Assembly (NCBI RefSeq): GCF_000429445.1
Contig: NZ_AUBW01000008.1
Location: forward strand, 62,001 to 126,000
DNA from: Algoriphagus terrigena DSM 22685
GTDB taxonomy: Bacteria > Bacteroidota > Bacteroidia > Cytophagales > Cyclobacteriaceae
Direction: 5' to 3'
DNA: 64,000 nt
In this document: one piece after another, positions 1 through 9,400 of the stretch
How the letters are laid out: every line of letters begins with the position of its first letter
Position numbering within the stretch: the first letter of the stretch is position 1
Position numbers and translations under genes: made by a program
Notes under the pieces: generated by a model
What the model was told of the DNA's origin: nothing
What the model saw: the letters and a program-made list of their open reading frames with translations, nothing else
Databases searched by the model: none

Positions 1-105
1 CAGGCTGCGGACATTGTCCAAGACCAAGGTGATTGGTGATTTTTCGGTTTTCTTGAAATCCCCGACCGACAATCGATCCAGTTCTTCCATGCTTAATTTC
101 TTCAT
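1..105 (-). CDS. TrmH-family RNA methyltransferase, N-terminal fragment
   Basis: Only the first 35 codons are in the window; the gene runs off the left edge. The peptide starts MKKLSMEELDRL and reaches SPITLVLDNVRSL, the usual opening of Bacteroidota SpoU/TrmH 2'-O-ribose methyltransferases, where this leads into a conserved N-x-G-S-x-x-R-T segment that would lie outside. These enzymes methylate tRNA or rRNA ribose using S-adenosylmethionine. The start is supported by a GGAG ribosome site (about 114-120 on the plus map) a few bases upstream. It is divergent from mutS with an 82-nt shared spacer. The assignment rests on a short peptide, so the family is likely but the substrate is unknown. Confidence 0.6.
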   Translation of the reverse strand, partial: MKKLSMEELDRLSVGDFKKTEKSPITLVLDNVRSL

Positions 106-187
106 CTTTTTTTGATCTCCTGCCCTAAACGGCTATTTTCAGGCCTTATTCCCGACTCAAAAGTACTACAATTCCCGTTTTATCCCC

Positions 188-2791
188 ATGAGCAAATCCA
201 AAGACAGAGAGGAAACTCCCCTGATGAAGCAATATAATGCCATCAAGGCTAAGCATCCCGGAGCTTTGTTGCTCTTCCGTGTCGGGGATTTTTACGAGAC
301 TTTTGGGGAAGATGCCGTCACAGCGAGCAAGGTTTTGGATATCGTTTTGACCAAAAGGGCAAACGGCTCAGCGTCGCATATTGAGCTGGCCGGTTTTCCA
401 CATCACTCCCTAGACAATTACCTGCCGAAGCTGGTGCGGGCCGGACATCGGGTTGCTATTTGCGATCAGTTAGAGGATCCCAAATCTGTCAAAGGAATTG
501 TCAAGCGGGGCGTGACCGAACTGGTGACGCCGGGACTCTCCTACAACGACCAAGTCCTCGATACCCGCAAAAACAACTACTTGGCATCGATCCATTTTGG
601 GAAGGAAAAGCATGGCATCGCCTTTTTGGATGTTTCCACAGGGGAGTTCATGTGTGCGGAAGGCAATGCGGCGTATCTGGATAAGTTGCTGCAAAGCTTT
701 GCTCCTTCCGAGGTGATTTTTTCGAAAGCAGCTAAAAAGACAGCGGCCGAAATCATCAAAAACGACTTCATCACCTTTCATTGTGAAGATTGGGTGTATC
801 AGTTTGATTTCGCTTACGAGAAGCTTAAAAATCACTTTGGCACAGCCAATTTGAAGGGTTTTGGAATCGAGGAACTCGAGTGTGGGATCGTTGCTGCCGG
901 GGCGATTTTGTTTTATCTGGAAGAAACCGAGCACCGGGAAGTGCAACATATTTCGGCAATTTCCCGAATTGCAGTTGAGAAATATGTTTGGCTGGACAAG
1001 TTTACGATCCGCAATCTGGAGCTGGTTTTCCCCCAGCATGAGGGCGGGGTTCCGTTGATCCAAATCCTCGATCAGACCGTCACTCCGATGGGTTCGCGAA
1101 TGATGAAAAAGTGGATGGTGCTACCGCTCAAGGAGAAGAAAGCCATCGAGGAGCGATTGAATGTGGTGGATTTTTTCTACCAAAACTCAGCCTTGATTGA
1201 GGATATCATCGCGCAGCTGCGACATATCGGAGACCTGGAGCGTCTGATTTCCAAAGTTGTCGTCGGTCGCGCAAATCCCCGTGAGATGAACCAGATCAAG
1301 CGGGCGTTGAAATCCACCCTTCCTATTAAAGAAATTCTAAAAAACCAGTCCAATGCTACGCTGAAGCGGCTTTCGGATCAGATCAATCCCTGTGAATTTT
1401 TGCTTGAAAAAATAGCCCGTGAACTCCAAGAAGACGCTCCGATGCTCGTGCATCAAGGCGGAGTGATCAATGACGGTGTAGACCCTGAGCTTGACGAGTA
1501 CCGGGGTCTGGCTAATAAGGGCAAGGATTTTCTGGTTCAAATCCAACAGCGTGAGGTTCAGCAGACGGGGATTTCATCCTTGAAAATCTCTTACAACAAG
1601 GTCTTTGGCTACTACCTGGAGGTGACTCACGCCCACAAAGACAAGGTACCGCAGGAGTGGATCCGCAAGCAGACGCTCGTCAATGCCGAACGGTACATCA
1701 CCCCTGAGTTGAAGGATTACGAGGAAAAAATTCTTCATGCCGAGGATCGTATGCTTGGCATCGAGCAGAAGTATTTCCTGGCGCTAGTTCAGGAAGCGGC
1801 GCAGTATGTCACCCAAATCCAGCAAAACGCGCGGGTCTTGGCCACGTTAGACTCGCTCCTTTCTTTTGCAAAAGTCGCGCTGAGCAACGCCTATGTCCGC
1901 CCTAAAATATCCGACACCGAGACCTTGGAGATCAAGGATGGACGGCATCCGGTGATCGAAAAGCAGCTCCCTCCGGGTGAGCACTACGTGCCCAACGACC
2001 TCTACCTCGATCATGACAGCCAGCAGATCATCATCATCACCGGGCCTAACATGGCCGGTAAGTCTGCCTTGCTTCGGCAAACTGCCCTGATCGTCCTGAT
2101 GGCTCAGATGGGAAGCTTTGTACCCGCATCCTTTGCGAGGATCGGGATCATCGACAAAGTCTTCACCCGCGTGGGTGCTTCGGATAACCTATCCAAGGGC
2201 GAATCTACTTTTATGGTCGAGATGACTGAAACAGCCAGTATCCTAAACAATCTTTCGGATCGGAGCTTGGTCTTGATGGACGAGATTGGCCGCGGCACGT
2301 CGACCTATGACGGCATTTCGATTGCCTGGTCGATCGTGGAGTTCTTGCACAGCCATCCTACTTTCAAAGCGAAAACGTTATTTGCTACCCACTATCATGA
2401 GCTGAACCAGCTTGCGACAGATTTTCCACGGGTGAAAAACTTCAACGTGTCGGTGAAGGAAGTCGGGAACAAGGTGATCTTTATGCGAAAGCTGAAGGAA
2501 GGCGGAAGCGAGCACAGCTTTGGTATCCACGTGGCTCAAATGGCGGGAATGCCCAATCCCGTGGTCCTTCGCGCTGCCGAGATTATGGGGCATTTGGAAA
2601 AGGACAAAGCAGTCCAGGAGAAAAAAGAACACTTGAAATCCATCCCGAAGAATAATTATCAGCTTAGTATGTTTGAGATGGATCCGAAATTCACAGAGGC
2701 GAAACAGCTTCTGGATCAGATCGATATCAACGCCATCTCTCCTATCGAAGCGCTGTTAAAACTGCATGAAATAAAAAAGAGAATGGAATGA
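188..2791 (+). CDS. mutS: DNA mismatch repair protein MutS
   Basis: Full-length MutS (867 residues, normal for the family). It recognises base mismatches and small loops and, with MutL, starts strand-specific excision. The N-terminal mismatch-binding domain carries the Phe-x-Glu motif (F35-Y-E37 in GDFYETFGEDA). The ATPase domain has the Walker A GPNMAGKS at residues 619-626 and a Walker B/signature region LMDEIGRGTSTYDG near 696-708, followed by FATHYHEL. The order mismatch, connector, core/clamp, ATPase is intact and no key residue is missing. The ATG at 188 has no strong Shine-Dalgarno sequence, which is common in this phylum. The next gene begins 64 nt downstream on the same strand. Confidence 0.97.
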   Translation: MSKSKDREETPLMKQYNAIKAKHPGALLLFRVGDFYETFGEDAVTASKVLDIVLTKRANGSASHIELAGFPHHSLDNYLPKLVRAGHRVAICDQLEDPKSVKGIVKRGVTELVTPGLSYNDQVLDTRKNNYLASIHFGKEKHGIAFLDVSTGEFMCAEGNAAYLDKLLQSFAPSEVIFSKAAKKTAAEIIKNDFITFHCEDWVYQFDFAYEKLKNHFGTANLKGFGIEELECGIVAAGAILFYLEETEHREVQHISAISRIAVEKYVWLDKFTIRNLELVFPQHEGGVPLIQILDQTVTPMGSRMMKKWMVLPLKEKKAIEERLNVVDFFYQNSALIEDIIAQLRHIGDLERLISKVVVGRANPREMNQIKRALKSTLPIKEILKNQSNATLKRLSDQINPCEFLLEKIARELQEDAPMLVHQGGVINDGVDPELDEYRGLANKGKDFLVQIQQREVQQTGISSLKISYNKVFGYYLEVTHAHKDKVPQEWIRKQTLVNAERYITPELKDYEEKILHAEDRMLGIEQKYFLALVQEAAQYVTQIQQNARVLATLDSLLSFAKVALSNAYVRPKISDTETLEIKDGRHPVIEKQLPPGEHYVPNDLYLDHDSQQIIIITGPNMAGKSALLRQTALIVLMAQMGSFVPASFARIGIIDKVFTRVGASDNLSKGESTFMVEMTETASILNNLSDRSLVLMDEIGRGTSTYDGISIAWSIVEFLHSHPTFKAKTLFATHYHELNQLATDFPRVKNFNVSVKEVGNKVIFMRKLKEGGSEHSFGIHVAQMAGMPNPVVLRAAEIMGHLEKDKAVQEKKEHLKSIPKNNYQLSMFEMDPKFTEAKQLLDQIDINAISPIEALLKLHEIKKRME

Positions 2792-2855
2792 TTCACATTT
2801 TTTTTCATATCTTAACTAGAATTTAATTAATTCAAAGAAAATAGGGTGCTTTTAG

Positions 2856-3653
2856 ATGGATAAGGTATTACTCAAGGACCTGGAAAAACAGGATAAGTAT
2901 ACCAAGTTTTTTAAGGAATGGAAGGAGCAGGAATTCCAAGGAAAAATCGATGAACAAAAGCTCAAAGATGACTTGGCCGCTCTCAGCAAAAAGATTGGGA
3001 TAAATGAAGGTCTGGTAATCGCCTGTTTCGATTATCGCAACTTGAGTTTAGCGTTTTTCACGGGCAATGTGGAAGAACTGACCGGTTATCCAGAGTCGAT
3101 GTTTCGAAATAAAGGGATGGAGACATCGCTTACAATGATTCATCCGGAGGATCGGCCGGAGCTTTTTCGTTTTCAGCAGATCGTTTTCGAATCTTTCCAT
3201 AACTTGTCCATTCCTGAGCGGCATACCTTCGAGTTTTCCTACACGACCCGATGGGTGCACCGCACGACCCAGGACGTGATCTGGATGACATCTAAGGTGA
3301 GACCTTACGTCATCGACGAAGCGGGCAATTTCATCATGGATTTGCACATCATCGTGCAGCTGTTTACTCCTCCCAAAACAAAAAACTACGATTGGAATTA
3401 CACCTACACCAGTGATGAGGGGAAAAAGATCTTCGTCAGCAAAAACTCTCCTGTTGGCAAGACGGTAAAGATGACCGCAAAGGAGCGAGAGATCGTTGGA
3501 TTTATCCTTGAAGGGAAAGAGTCCAAGGAGATCAGCGAAATCCTCAATATTTCAATAAATACAGTAGCGACCCACCGAAAGAATATTTTTAGGAAGCTGG
3601 GAGCCAAGAATGTCGGAGAAATGGTCAAAATTTTAGCCGCCAACGATTTTTGA
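2856..3653 (+). CDS. PAS-like sensor with LuxR-type DNA-binding domain
   Basis: A 265-residue one-component regulator. Residues about 45-165 look like a PAS fold (NLSLAFFTGNVEELTGYPES, then MIHPEDRPELF), and the C-terminal 60 residues are a LuxR/GerE helix-turn-helix (MTAKEREIVGFILEGKESKE followed by ISEILNISINTVATHRKNIF). The N-terminal 45 residues are charged and helical. There is no receiver domain, so signal input is presumably through the PAS domain; the ligand is unknown. This architecture is common in Bacteroidota. It follows mutS by 64 nt but is probably functionally unrelated. No signal peptide or membrane segment is visible, so it should be cytoplasmic. Confidence 0.85.
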   Translation: MDKVLLKDLEKQDKYTKFFKEWKEQEFQGKIDEQKLKDDLAALSKKIGINEGLVIACFDYRNLSLAFFTGNVEELTGYPESMFRNKGMETSLTMIHPEDRPELFRFQQIVFESFHNLSIPERHTFEFSYTTRWVHRTTQDVIWMTSKVRPYVIDEAGNFIMDLHIIVQLFTPPKTKNYDWNYTYTSDEGKKIFVSKNSPVGKTVKMTAKEREIVGFILEGKESKEISEILNISINTVATHRKNIFRKLGAKNVGEMVKILAANDF

Positions 3654-3721
3654 AAAAGCCTGTAAATCAGGTCTATTTAGAGAATTTGTGGGCTTACAGG
3701 AAAAATTTCTTTAGAGCCGGC

Positions 3722-3751
3722 TTGTAAAATTATAATTGAGGCTTACCTTTG
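3722..3751 (+). promoter_or_regulatory. Bacteroidota-type promoter for tRNA-Gly
   Basis: TTG at 3722-3724, a 19-nt spacer, then TACCTTTG at 3744-3751. This matches the phylum's primary sigma consensus (TTTG or TTG at -33, TAnnTTTG at -7) with the standard spacing. The sequence just after it, CATCCACAA, recurs at the promoter of the tRNA-Val operon on the minus strand at 20.1 kb. It lies 42 nt before tRNA-Gly and probably serves tRNA-Leu as well. Confidence 0.75.
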
Positions 3752-3793
3752 CATCCACAATTCACCCAGATCACGTTCTGGAAATTGCCTTAA

Positions 3794-3866
<73 letters not shown>

Positions 3867-3868
3867 CA

Positions 3869-3894
3869 ACAAAGCCCTTGCAAAAGGGCTTTGT
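3869..3894 (+). terminator. Hairpin between the two tRNA genes
   Basis: A perfect 11-bp inverted repeat, ACAAAGCCCTT and AAGGGCTTTGT, with a GCAA loop starts three bases after tRNA-Gly. There is no long T tract behind it (CGTTTC follows), so it may be a weak terminator or a processing hairpin in a Gly-Leu tRNA transcript. Confidence 0.55.
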
Positions 3895-3952
3895 CGTTTC
3901 AGGACATTTCTAATTGGAGATGCACCTGACCCTCTACAGCCACGTAGAGTCT

Positions 3953-4036
3953 GCCGGGATGGTGGAATAGGTAGACACGCAAGACTTAAAATCTTGTGGG
4001 AGCAATCCCGTGCGGGTTCGATTCCCGCTCCTGGTA
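3953..4036 (+). tRNA. tRNA-Leu (anticodon TAA)
   Basis: An 84-nt class II tRNA with a long variable arm. Acceptor GCCGGGA pairs with TCCTGGT (including G-T pairs), the anticodon loop reads CTTAAAA with anticodon TAA, and the T arm is GCGGG/CCCGC with loop TTCGATT. It is 86 nt downstream of tRNA-Gly and followed by a strong terminator. Confidence 0.93.
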
Positions 4037-4040
4037 CCGA

Positions 4041-4066
4041 GCCTCACAGCGATGTGGGGCTTTTTT
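4041..4066 (+). terminator. Rho-independent terminator after tRNA-Leu
   Basis: GCCTCACA and TGTGGGGC form an 8-bp stem (one T-G pair) around a GCGA loop, followed directly by six T. It sits four bases after the tRNA-Leu 3' end. Confidence 0.8.
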
Positions 4067-4071
4067 AATAG

Positions 4072-4101
4072 AAAAAGCCTGACTTTAGAATAAAATCAGG
4101 C
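4072..4101 (-). terminator. Terminator of the MazG-like gene
   Basis: Read on the minus strand, GCCTGATTTTA and TAAAGTCAGGC form an 11-bp stem (one T-G pair) with a TTC loop, followed by a run of five T. It lies 25 nt past the stop of the gene at 4126-4587 and, with the previous feature, separates converging transcripts. Confidence 0.75.
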
Positions 4102-4125
4102 CGCTCGTTAGTGTGGGATTTACCT

Positions 4126-4587
4126 CTATAAAATTCCCTTCAAATCTGCCGGAGAATAACCAACCGACTTTAATGTTTTGCGGTCTCCTTCACGGAAGAC
4201 CAAAAACAAATCTCCCTCCTTCTCATAGAAACAAGGTGTTCCTTTGGCTTCGTAATGCTTGACTGTAGCCTGGGCTTCTTCCTCGGTTTTGCAGGCTTTG
4301 CTCATGTTGGAGCGCTGCACTTCGTCAAAAAGGGCCTTGAATTTTTCCCCCAAACCAAACTCCAAAATCGCACCGGAAAGCACGTATTGGAGATCACACA
4401 AAGCGTCGGCGATTTCGACGATGTCTTTGTTTTCAATAGCCTCTTCCAGTTCTTTCAGCTCTTCTGCCAAAAGAGAAACCCGCAAGTTGCATCTTGTTTC
4501 GGAAGGAATCGTGGGTTCGGGAAGTACTGGGTGCTTGAATGTTTCGTGGAATAAAGCGACTGAAGTGAGTGACTTGGGGTCTTGCAT
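4126..4587 (-). CDS. MazG-like nucleoside triphosphate pyrophosphohydrolase
   Basis: A 153-residue all-alpha NTP-PPase. The Mg-binding helices are visible: LLAEELKELEEAIENKD (about residues 40-56, E-E-x-x-E motif) and EIADALCDLQYVLSGA (about 58-73, with the second acidic cluster D-x-x-x-D). Such enzymes hydrolyse (d)NTPs to NMP and pyrophosphate, often to remove abnormal nucleotides. After the catalytic region comes a 60-residue extension (HYEAKGTPCFYEKEGDLFLV and onward) that is typical of one Bacteroidota subgroup and ends in a conserved-looking SVGYSPADLKGIL. No partner gene is adjacent; the SOD gene is upstream on the same strand but a terminator-like hairpin separates them. The precise substrate cannot be told. 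Confidence 0.8.
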   Translation of the reverse strand: MQDPKSLTSVALFHETFKHPVLPEPTIPSETRCNLRVSLLAEELKELEEAIENKDIVEIADALCDLQYVLSGAILEFGLGEKFKALFDEVQRSNMSKACKTEEEAQATVKHYEAKGTPCFYEKEGDLFLVFREGDRKTLKSVGYSPADLKGIL

Positions 4588-4618
4588 GACTGGTAGAATT
4601 GATTGCCCGAAATAAATG

Positions 4619-4645
4619 AAAAAGACCGGGAATTCCGGCCTTTTT
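4619..4645 (-). terminator. Terminator after superoxide dismutase
   Basis: An 11-nt arm with A-rich start (AAAAAGACCGG on the plus map) pairs with CCGGCCTTTTT around a GAATT loop; the one unmatched position becomes a G-U pair in the minus-strand transcript. Runs of T lie on both sides, so it could work in both directions. It is 24 nt beyond the SOD stop codon. Confidence 0.7.
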
Positions 4646-4668
4646 ATGATTGGATTTGTCAGGGTAAA

Positions 4669-5427
4669 TTACACCGAAGCAGCAGCAAATCGCTCGGCAA
4701 CTGTGTTCCAGTTGACCACATTCCAAAATGCGGACACATAATCGGGGCGTTTGTTTTGATAGTTCAGGTAGTAGGCGTGCTCCCAGACATCGAGTCCGAG
4801 AAGAGGAGTTCCTTTGAAATCAGACACGTCCATAAGGGGATTGTCCTGATTGGCAGTAGAGCCCACAGCAAGCTTCTTGTCAGCACCCACTACGAGCCAA
4901 GCCCAGCCCGATCCAAATCTGGTCTTGGCAGCTGTGTCAAACTGGCTCACAAACTCATCGAAGCTTCCAAAAGAGGAATCGATCGCCGCAGCCAGGTCGC
5001 CGGTTGGCTTTCCGCCGGCGTTTGGCGCCATTACTTTCCAAAACAGTTCGTGGTTGTAGTGCCCGCCCCCGTTGTTTCTCATCTTGGTAGTGTACTTGGA
5101 GACTTCAGCGAGGACATCTTCCAAGGGTTTATTGGTGTCCACTTTCTCATCTGCGATAGCCTCTCCCAGACTTTTGGCATAGCTGGCGGCATGTTTGGTA
5201 TAGTGGATTTCCATCGTCATCGCATCGATATTTGGAGCAAGTGCAGCGTAATCATACGCAAGCGGAGTCTGTGTAAAACTCGTGACCAAGACCGCTTTGT
5301 CTTCTCCATTTGCGTCGCCCGCACAAGCGCTCAATATTCCCGTTCCTGCCAGGCCAATAGCGAGGCTTGCTTTGGAAGTATTGGACAAAAATTCTCTTCG
5401 TGATAATCCGTTTTCAAGACCTTTCAT
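4669..5427 (-). CDS. Exported Fe/Mn superoxide dismutase with Tat-like signal
   Basis: A 252-residue SOD that converts superoxide to oxygen and hydrogen peroxide. The four metal ligands are present: H75 (MEIHYTKH), H126 (GGHYNHELFW), D213 and H217 (GLDVWEHAYY). The GGHxNH pattern is more usual for manganese enzymes, so Mn or cambialistic use is likely. Cytosolic SODs are about 200 residues; the extra N-terminus is a twin-arginine-type signal (SRREFL at 9-14) and a hydrophobic stretch ending in LSAC (residues 32-35), a possible lipobox. The mature enzyme is therefore probably periplasmic, perhaps lipid-anchored. It is monocistronic, with a terminator-like hairpin after it. Confidence 0.93.
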   Translation of the reverse strand: MKGLENGLSRREFLSNTSKASLAIGLAGTGILSACAGDANGEDKAVLVTSFTQTPLAYDYAALAPNIDAMTMEIHYTKHAASYAKSLGEAIADEKVDTNKPLEDVLAEVSKYTTKMRNNGGGHYNHELFWKVMAPNAGGKPTGDLAAAIDSSFGSFDEFVSQFDTAAKTRFGSGWAWLVVGADKKLAVGSTANQDNPLMDVSDFKGTPLLGLDVWEHAYYLNYQNKRPDYVSAFWNVVNWNTVAERFAAASV

Positions 5428-5536
5428 GGTGGTATAGCTTTGGTTTATGTTTCTGATTAACGTTTGAAATTAGCCAATCCGTACCGGATTAAAAATTGAT
5501 AGTCAGACATTACGTCCGAATTCCTGACAACTTGGT

Positions 5537-5544
5537 TATGTTTG
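5537..5544 (+). promoter_or_regulatory. Possible -7 element upstream of dapF
   Basis: TATGTTTG matches the Bacteroidota -7 consensus TAnnTTTG and lies 55 nt before the dapF start. No TTG is found at the expected -33 distance, so this is only a partial match. Confidence 0.3.
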
Positions 5545-5599
5545 CAGTTCAATTAGCTCTTGGAAAAGTTTTTGTCAGGAGAAGTCAAAATAGCTGGGA

Positions 5600-6391
5600 A
5601 TGGAACTCACTTTCTACAAATATCAGGGCACTGGCAATGATTTCGTCATGATCGATAACCGTGACGGGAGCTTTGATGTGAGCAATCTAGACTTGGTGAG
5701 AAAGCTTTGTGACCGAAAATTCGGAGTCGGATCAGATGGCTTGATCGCGATCCAAAATCATCCAGACTATGACTTCGAAATGGTCTATTTCAATGCCGAC
5801 GGGAGCCAAAGTATGTGTGGAAATGGAGCCAGATGCGCAGTAGCCTTCTCGGCTTTTCTGGGAATAATCGGGGGAAAAACACACTTTCTCGCGATTGACG
5901 GACCGCATGATGCCATTCTTTCCGGTGATCAGGTAGAGCTATTGATGGGTGATGTCAAGAATATCGAAGAGCGATCCGGAGATTTCTTTGTCAATACCGG
6001 TTCTCCCCACCACATTCGATTTATCGACCAGGCGGAAAGCTACCCGGTTTTCGAAGAAGGAAAATCCGTTCGATACGACGCTGCATATGCACCTGCGGGC
6101 ACCAATGTCAACTTTGTTCAGCCGCTCGCCGAAGACGAGGTTTTCGTCCGTACTTACGAGCGAGGCGTAGAGGATGAGACTCTTTCCTGTGGTACCGGGG
6201 TCACCGCAGCAGCCATTGTCTATGGTTCTCAGCATCAGCAAAATCGGGTGAAAATCAGTACCCTAGGAGGCAATTTGTCCGTTAAATTTCAATCCAATCC
6301 TGACGGCACTTTCAGCAAAATCTGGCTAATTGGCCCGGCTGCGCAGGTTTTCTCAGGAAAAATTAAAATCGATACTATGGACCGCGGGTGA
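5600..6391 (+). CDS. dapF: Diaminopimelate epimerase
   Basis: DapF interconverts LL- and meso-diaminopimelate, the last but one step to lysine and the source of meso-DAP for peptidoglycan. The protein is 263 residues, normal length. Both active-site cysteines of the two-base mechanism are visible: C73 in SMCGNGARCA and C197 in LSCGTGVTA. The N-terminal KYQGTGNDFVMID and the later RTYERGVEDETLSCG are family hallmarks. It is a cytoplasmic enzyme. secA follows 82 nt later on the same strand; a short hairpin (GGCTTA-TTTT-TAAGCC, 6431-6446) lies between them, so a shared transcript is possible but not shown. Confidence 0.97.
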   Translation: MELTFYKYQGTGNDFVMIDNRDGSFDVSNLDLVRKLCDRKFGVGSDGLIAIQNHPDYDFEMVYFNADGSQSMCGNGARCAVAFSAFLGIIGGKTHFLAIDGPHDAILSGDQVELLMGDVKNIEERSGDFFVNTGSPHHIRFIDQAESYPVFEEGKSVRYDAAYAPAGTNVNFVQPLAEDEVFVRTYERGVEDETLSCGTGVTAAAIVYGSQHQQNRVKISTLGGNLSVKFQSNPDGTFSKIWLIGPAAQVFSGKIKIDTMDRG

Positions 6392-6473
6392 GAATCCGAG
6401 GTCTTACTTATTACCAATTATAACAAAAACGGCTTATTTTTAAGCCCCCCAAATCGGGATTCCATAGAACGAC

Positions 6474-9400
6474 ATGCTAGATTTTATTGCAAAAGGATTA
6501 GCCAAAGTATTTGGCACCAAGTCCGACCGAGATATCAAGGAACTTCTTCCAATAGTGACTGAAATCAATCAGGCGTTCGCAGGATTGAAAGGCTTGAGCG
6601 ACGATCAGCTGAGGGCGAAAACCTACGAAATCAAGGATGTCATCAATAGCCGATTAAAGTCGACCGACGATAAGATCGTCGAGATCAGAACTCAGATTGA
6701 TGCCTTGCCGGCTCAGGCGATTCATGAAAAAGATCAATTTTTCAACGAAATCGACAAGCTGGAGAAGGATCGGGATACCGAGCTGGAGAAAGTTCTCGAA
6801 GAGGTGATGCCTGTGTCTTTTGCCATCGTCAAAGAGACCGCGAGACGATTCAAAGAGAATGGCAAATTGGTGGTGACTGCCACGATGCAGGATCGCGAAC
6901 TCGCAGTGACCAAGGCCAATGTAGAGATTGAGGGTGAGCAGGCGATTTGGCACAACAAGTGGATGGCTGCAGGTACGGAAGTTGTCTGGGATATGGTGCA
7001 CTACGACGTGCAGCTCATCGGTGGGATGACGCTTCACAAGGGAAAAATAGCCGAAATGGCGACCGGTGAAGGCAAAACGTTGGTTTCGACTCTCCCAGCT
7101 TTTCTCAATGCCCTTGCGGGTAGAGGTGTTCATATCGTGACGGTCAACGACTACCTGGCCAAGCGTGACTCCGAGTGGAATGCTCCGATTTTTGAGTTTC
7201 ACGGCTTGACGGTGGATTGCATTGACAAGTATCAGCCCAATTCAGCTGGCAGAAAGAAAGCTTACGCTTCTGACATCGTCTATGGGACGAACAACGAATT
7301 TGGCTTTGACTATCTGAGAGATAACATGGCTCGTGAATCAGGCGATCTGGTTCAGGGCAAGCACCATTTTGCGATGGTCGATGAAGTGGACTCCGTGTTG
7401 ATCGATGACGCGAGAACGCCGTTGATTATTTCCGGGCCGGTGCCAAGAGGCGATGTGCATGAGTTTGATCAGATGAAGCCCCGTGTTTCGACTTTGGTGG
7501 ATGAGCAGCGGAAACTGGTGCAGGGATTTTTGGCTGCGGCCAAAAAACAAATCGCTGATGGCAATGACAAAGAAGGTGGCTTGGCTCTCTTCAGAGCGTT
7601 CCGAGGCATGCCTAAGTACAAGCCTTTGATCAAATACCTTTCCGAACCTGGGATCCGGGTGATCCTTCAGAAAACAGAGAATTTTTACCTCCAAGACAAC
7701 AAGCGCCAAATGCCGGAGGCTGATGAGCCGCTGTTGTTTACCATCGACGAGAAAACGAATGTGGTAGATCTTACCGATCGTGGCATCGAGACGATGACGA
7801 CCAAAAATGAGAACCCGGAATTCTTTATTCTCCCGGATATCGGTGTGGTGATCGCTGAATTGGAAAAAGCAGAAGGAGTAGACGATACGGAGAAGCTTGT
7901 CCGTAAAGAGGAAGCAATCAAGGATTACAGCGTAAAGGCACAGCGTATCCATACCGTAAACCAGTTGCTCAAGGCCTATTGCATGTTTGAGCGGGACACG
8001 GAATATATCATCGTGGATGGCAAAGTGAAGATTGTCGATGAGCAGACCGGCCGTGTGATGGAAGGCCGTCGTTATTCCGACGGATTGCACCAGGCGATCG
8101 AAGCGAAAGAAAATGTGAAAGTGGAGGACGCGACGCAGACGTATGCCACGATCACTCTTCAGAACTACTTCAGAATGTATCACAAACTGGCCGGTATGAC
8201 CGGTACGGCGGAGACTGAAGCGGGAGAATTCTGGGAAATCTACAAGCTGGACGTAGTCGTGATTCCGACTAACAGACCGATCATCAGATCAGATCGCGAG
8301 GATAAAGTTTATAAAACTGTCAGGGAGAAATTCAATGCAGTTGGCGATGAAATCAACGAATTGGTAGCCGCTGGCAGACCAGTTTTGGTCGGTACCACTT
8401 CCGTGGAAATTTCCGAAGTGCTCAGCCGAATGCTGACTTTGAAAAAAATTCCCCATCAAGTATTGAATGCGAAGCAGCACGCCCGTGAGGCTGACATTGT
8501 CGCTGCCGCAGGTCAACCGGGTACTGTGACCATCGCCACCAACATGGCCGGTCGGGGTACAGATATCAAGCTTACCGCCGAGTCAAGAAAAGCCGGCGGC
8601 TTGGCCATCATCGGTACTGAGCGCCATGAATCACGCCGTGTCGACAGACAGCTTCGGGGCCGTTCCGGTCGTCAGGGTGATGTGGGATCTTCCCAATTCT
8701 TTGTTTCCTTGGAAGATAGTTTGATGCGTCTCTTCGGCTCAGACCGTATCGCTAAACTGATGGATCGAATGGGCTTGGAAGAAGGCGAAGTGATACAGCA
8801 TAGCATGATCACCAAATCCATTGAGCGTGCCCAACGCAAAGTCGAAGAAAATAACTTTGGCACCCGTAAGAGACTCTTGGAATATGACGATGTGATGAAC
8901 TCACAGCGTGAAGTGGTCTACAAGCGTCGCCGGAATGCGTTGAAAGGTGACCGCCTGGAGCTGGATATCCTGAATATCCTGTTTGATGTCTGCGAAAGCC
9001 TCATCGACATGGGCAAATCGACCGACAGCGCGGAAGATCTGAGGATGAATATTTTCACCACTTTGGGTCTGGATCACCACATCACGGACGGAGATCTCAA
9101 ATCCAAAGATGCACCGAAGCTTACCCAAGAGCTTTACACGGTTGCTTTTGAAAACTACATCAAAAAGAACAATACGATTGCGCTGACTGCACTTCCGATC
9201 TTCAAAAGAGTGCAGGAAGAAAGAGGTGCTACCGTGAAGGATATCATGGTGCCGATCTCTGACGGAATGAAACAAATCGGTGTGGTCACCAATCTCCAAA
9301 CTACGATTCAGACTGAGGGCAGGGAATTGATTAGATCGATCGAAAAGAACGTTTCGCTGGCGATCATCGACCAAAACTGGAAGGAGCACCTTCGTGATAT

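Noticed and set aside
4603..5403. A 266-codon open frame on the plus strand opposite the superoxide dismutase gene.
   Set aside because: The peptide has no family features and the minus strand encodes a complete SOD with all ligands; the open frame is an antisense shadow.
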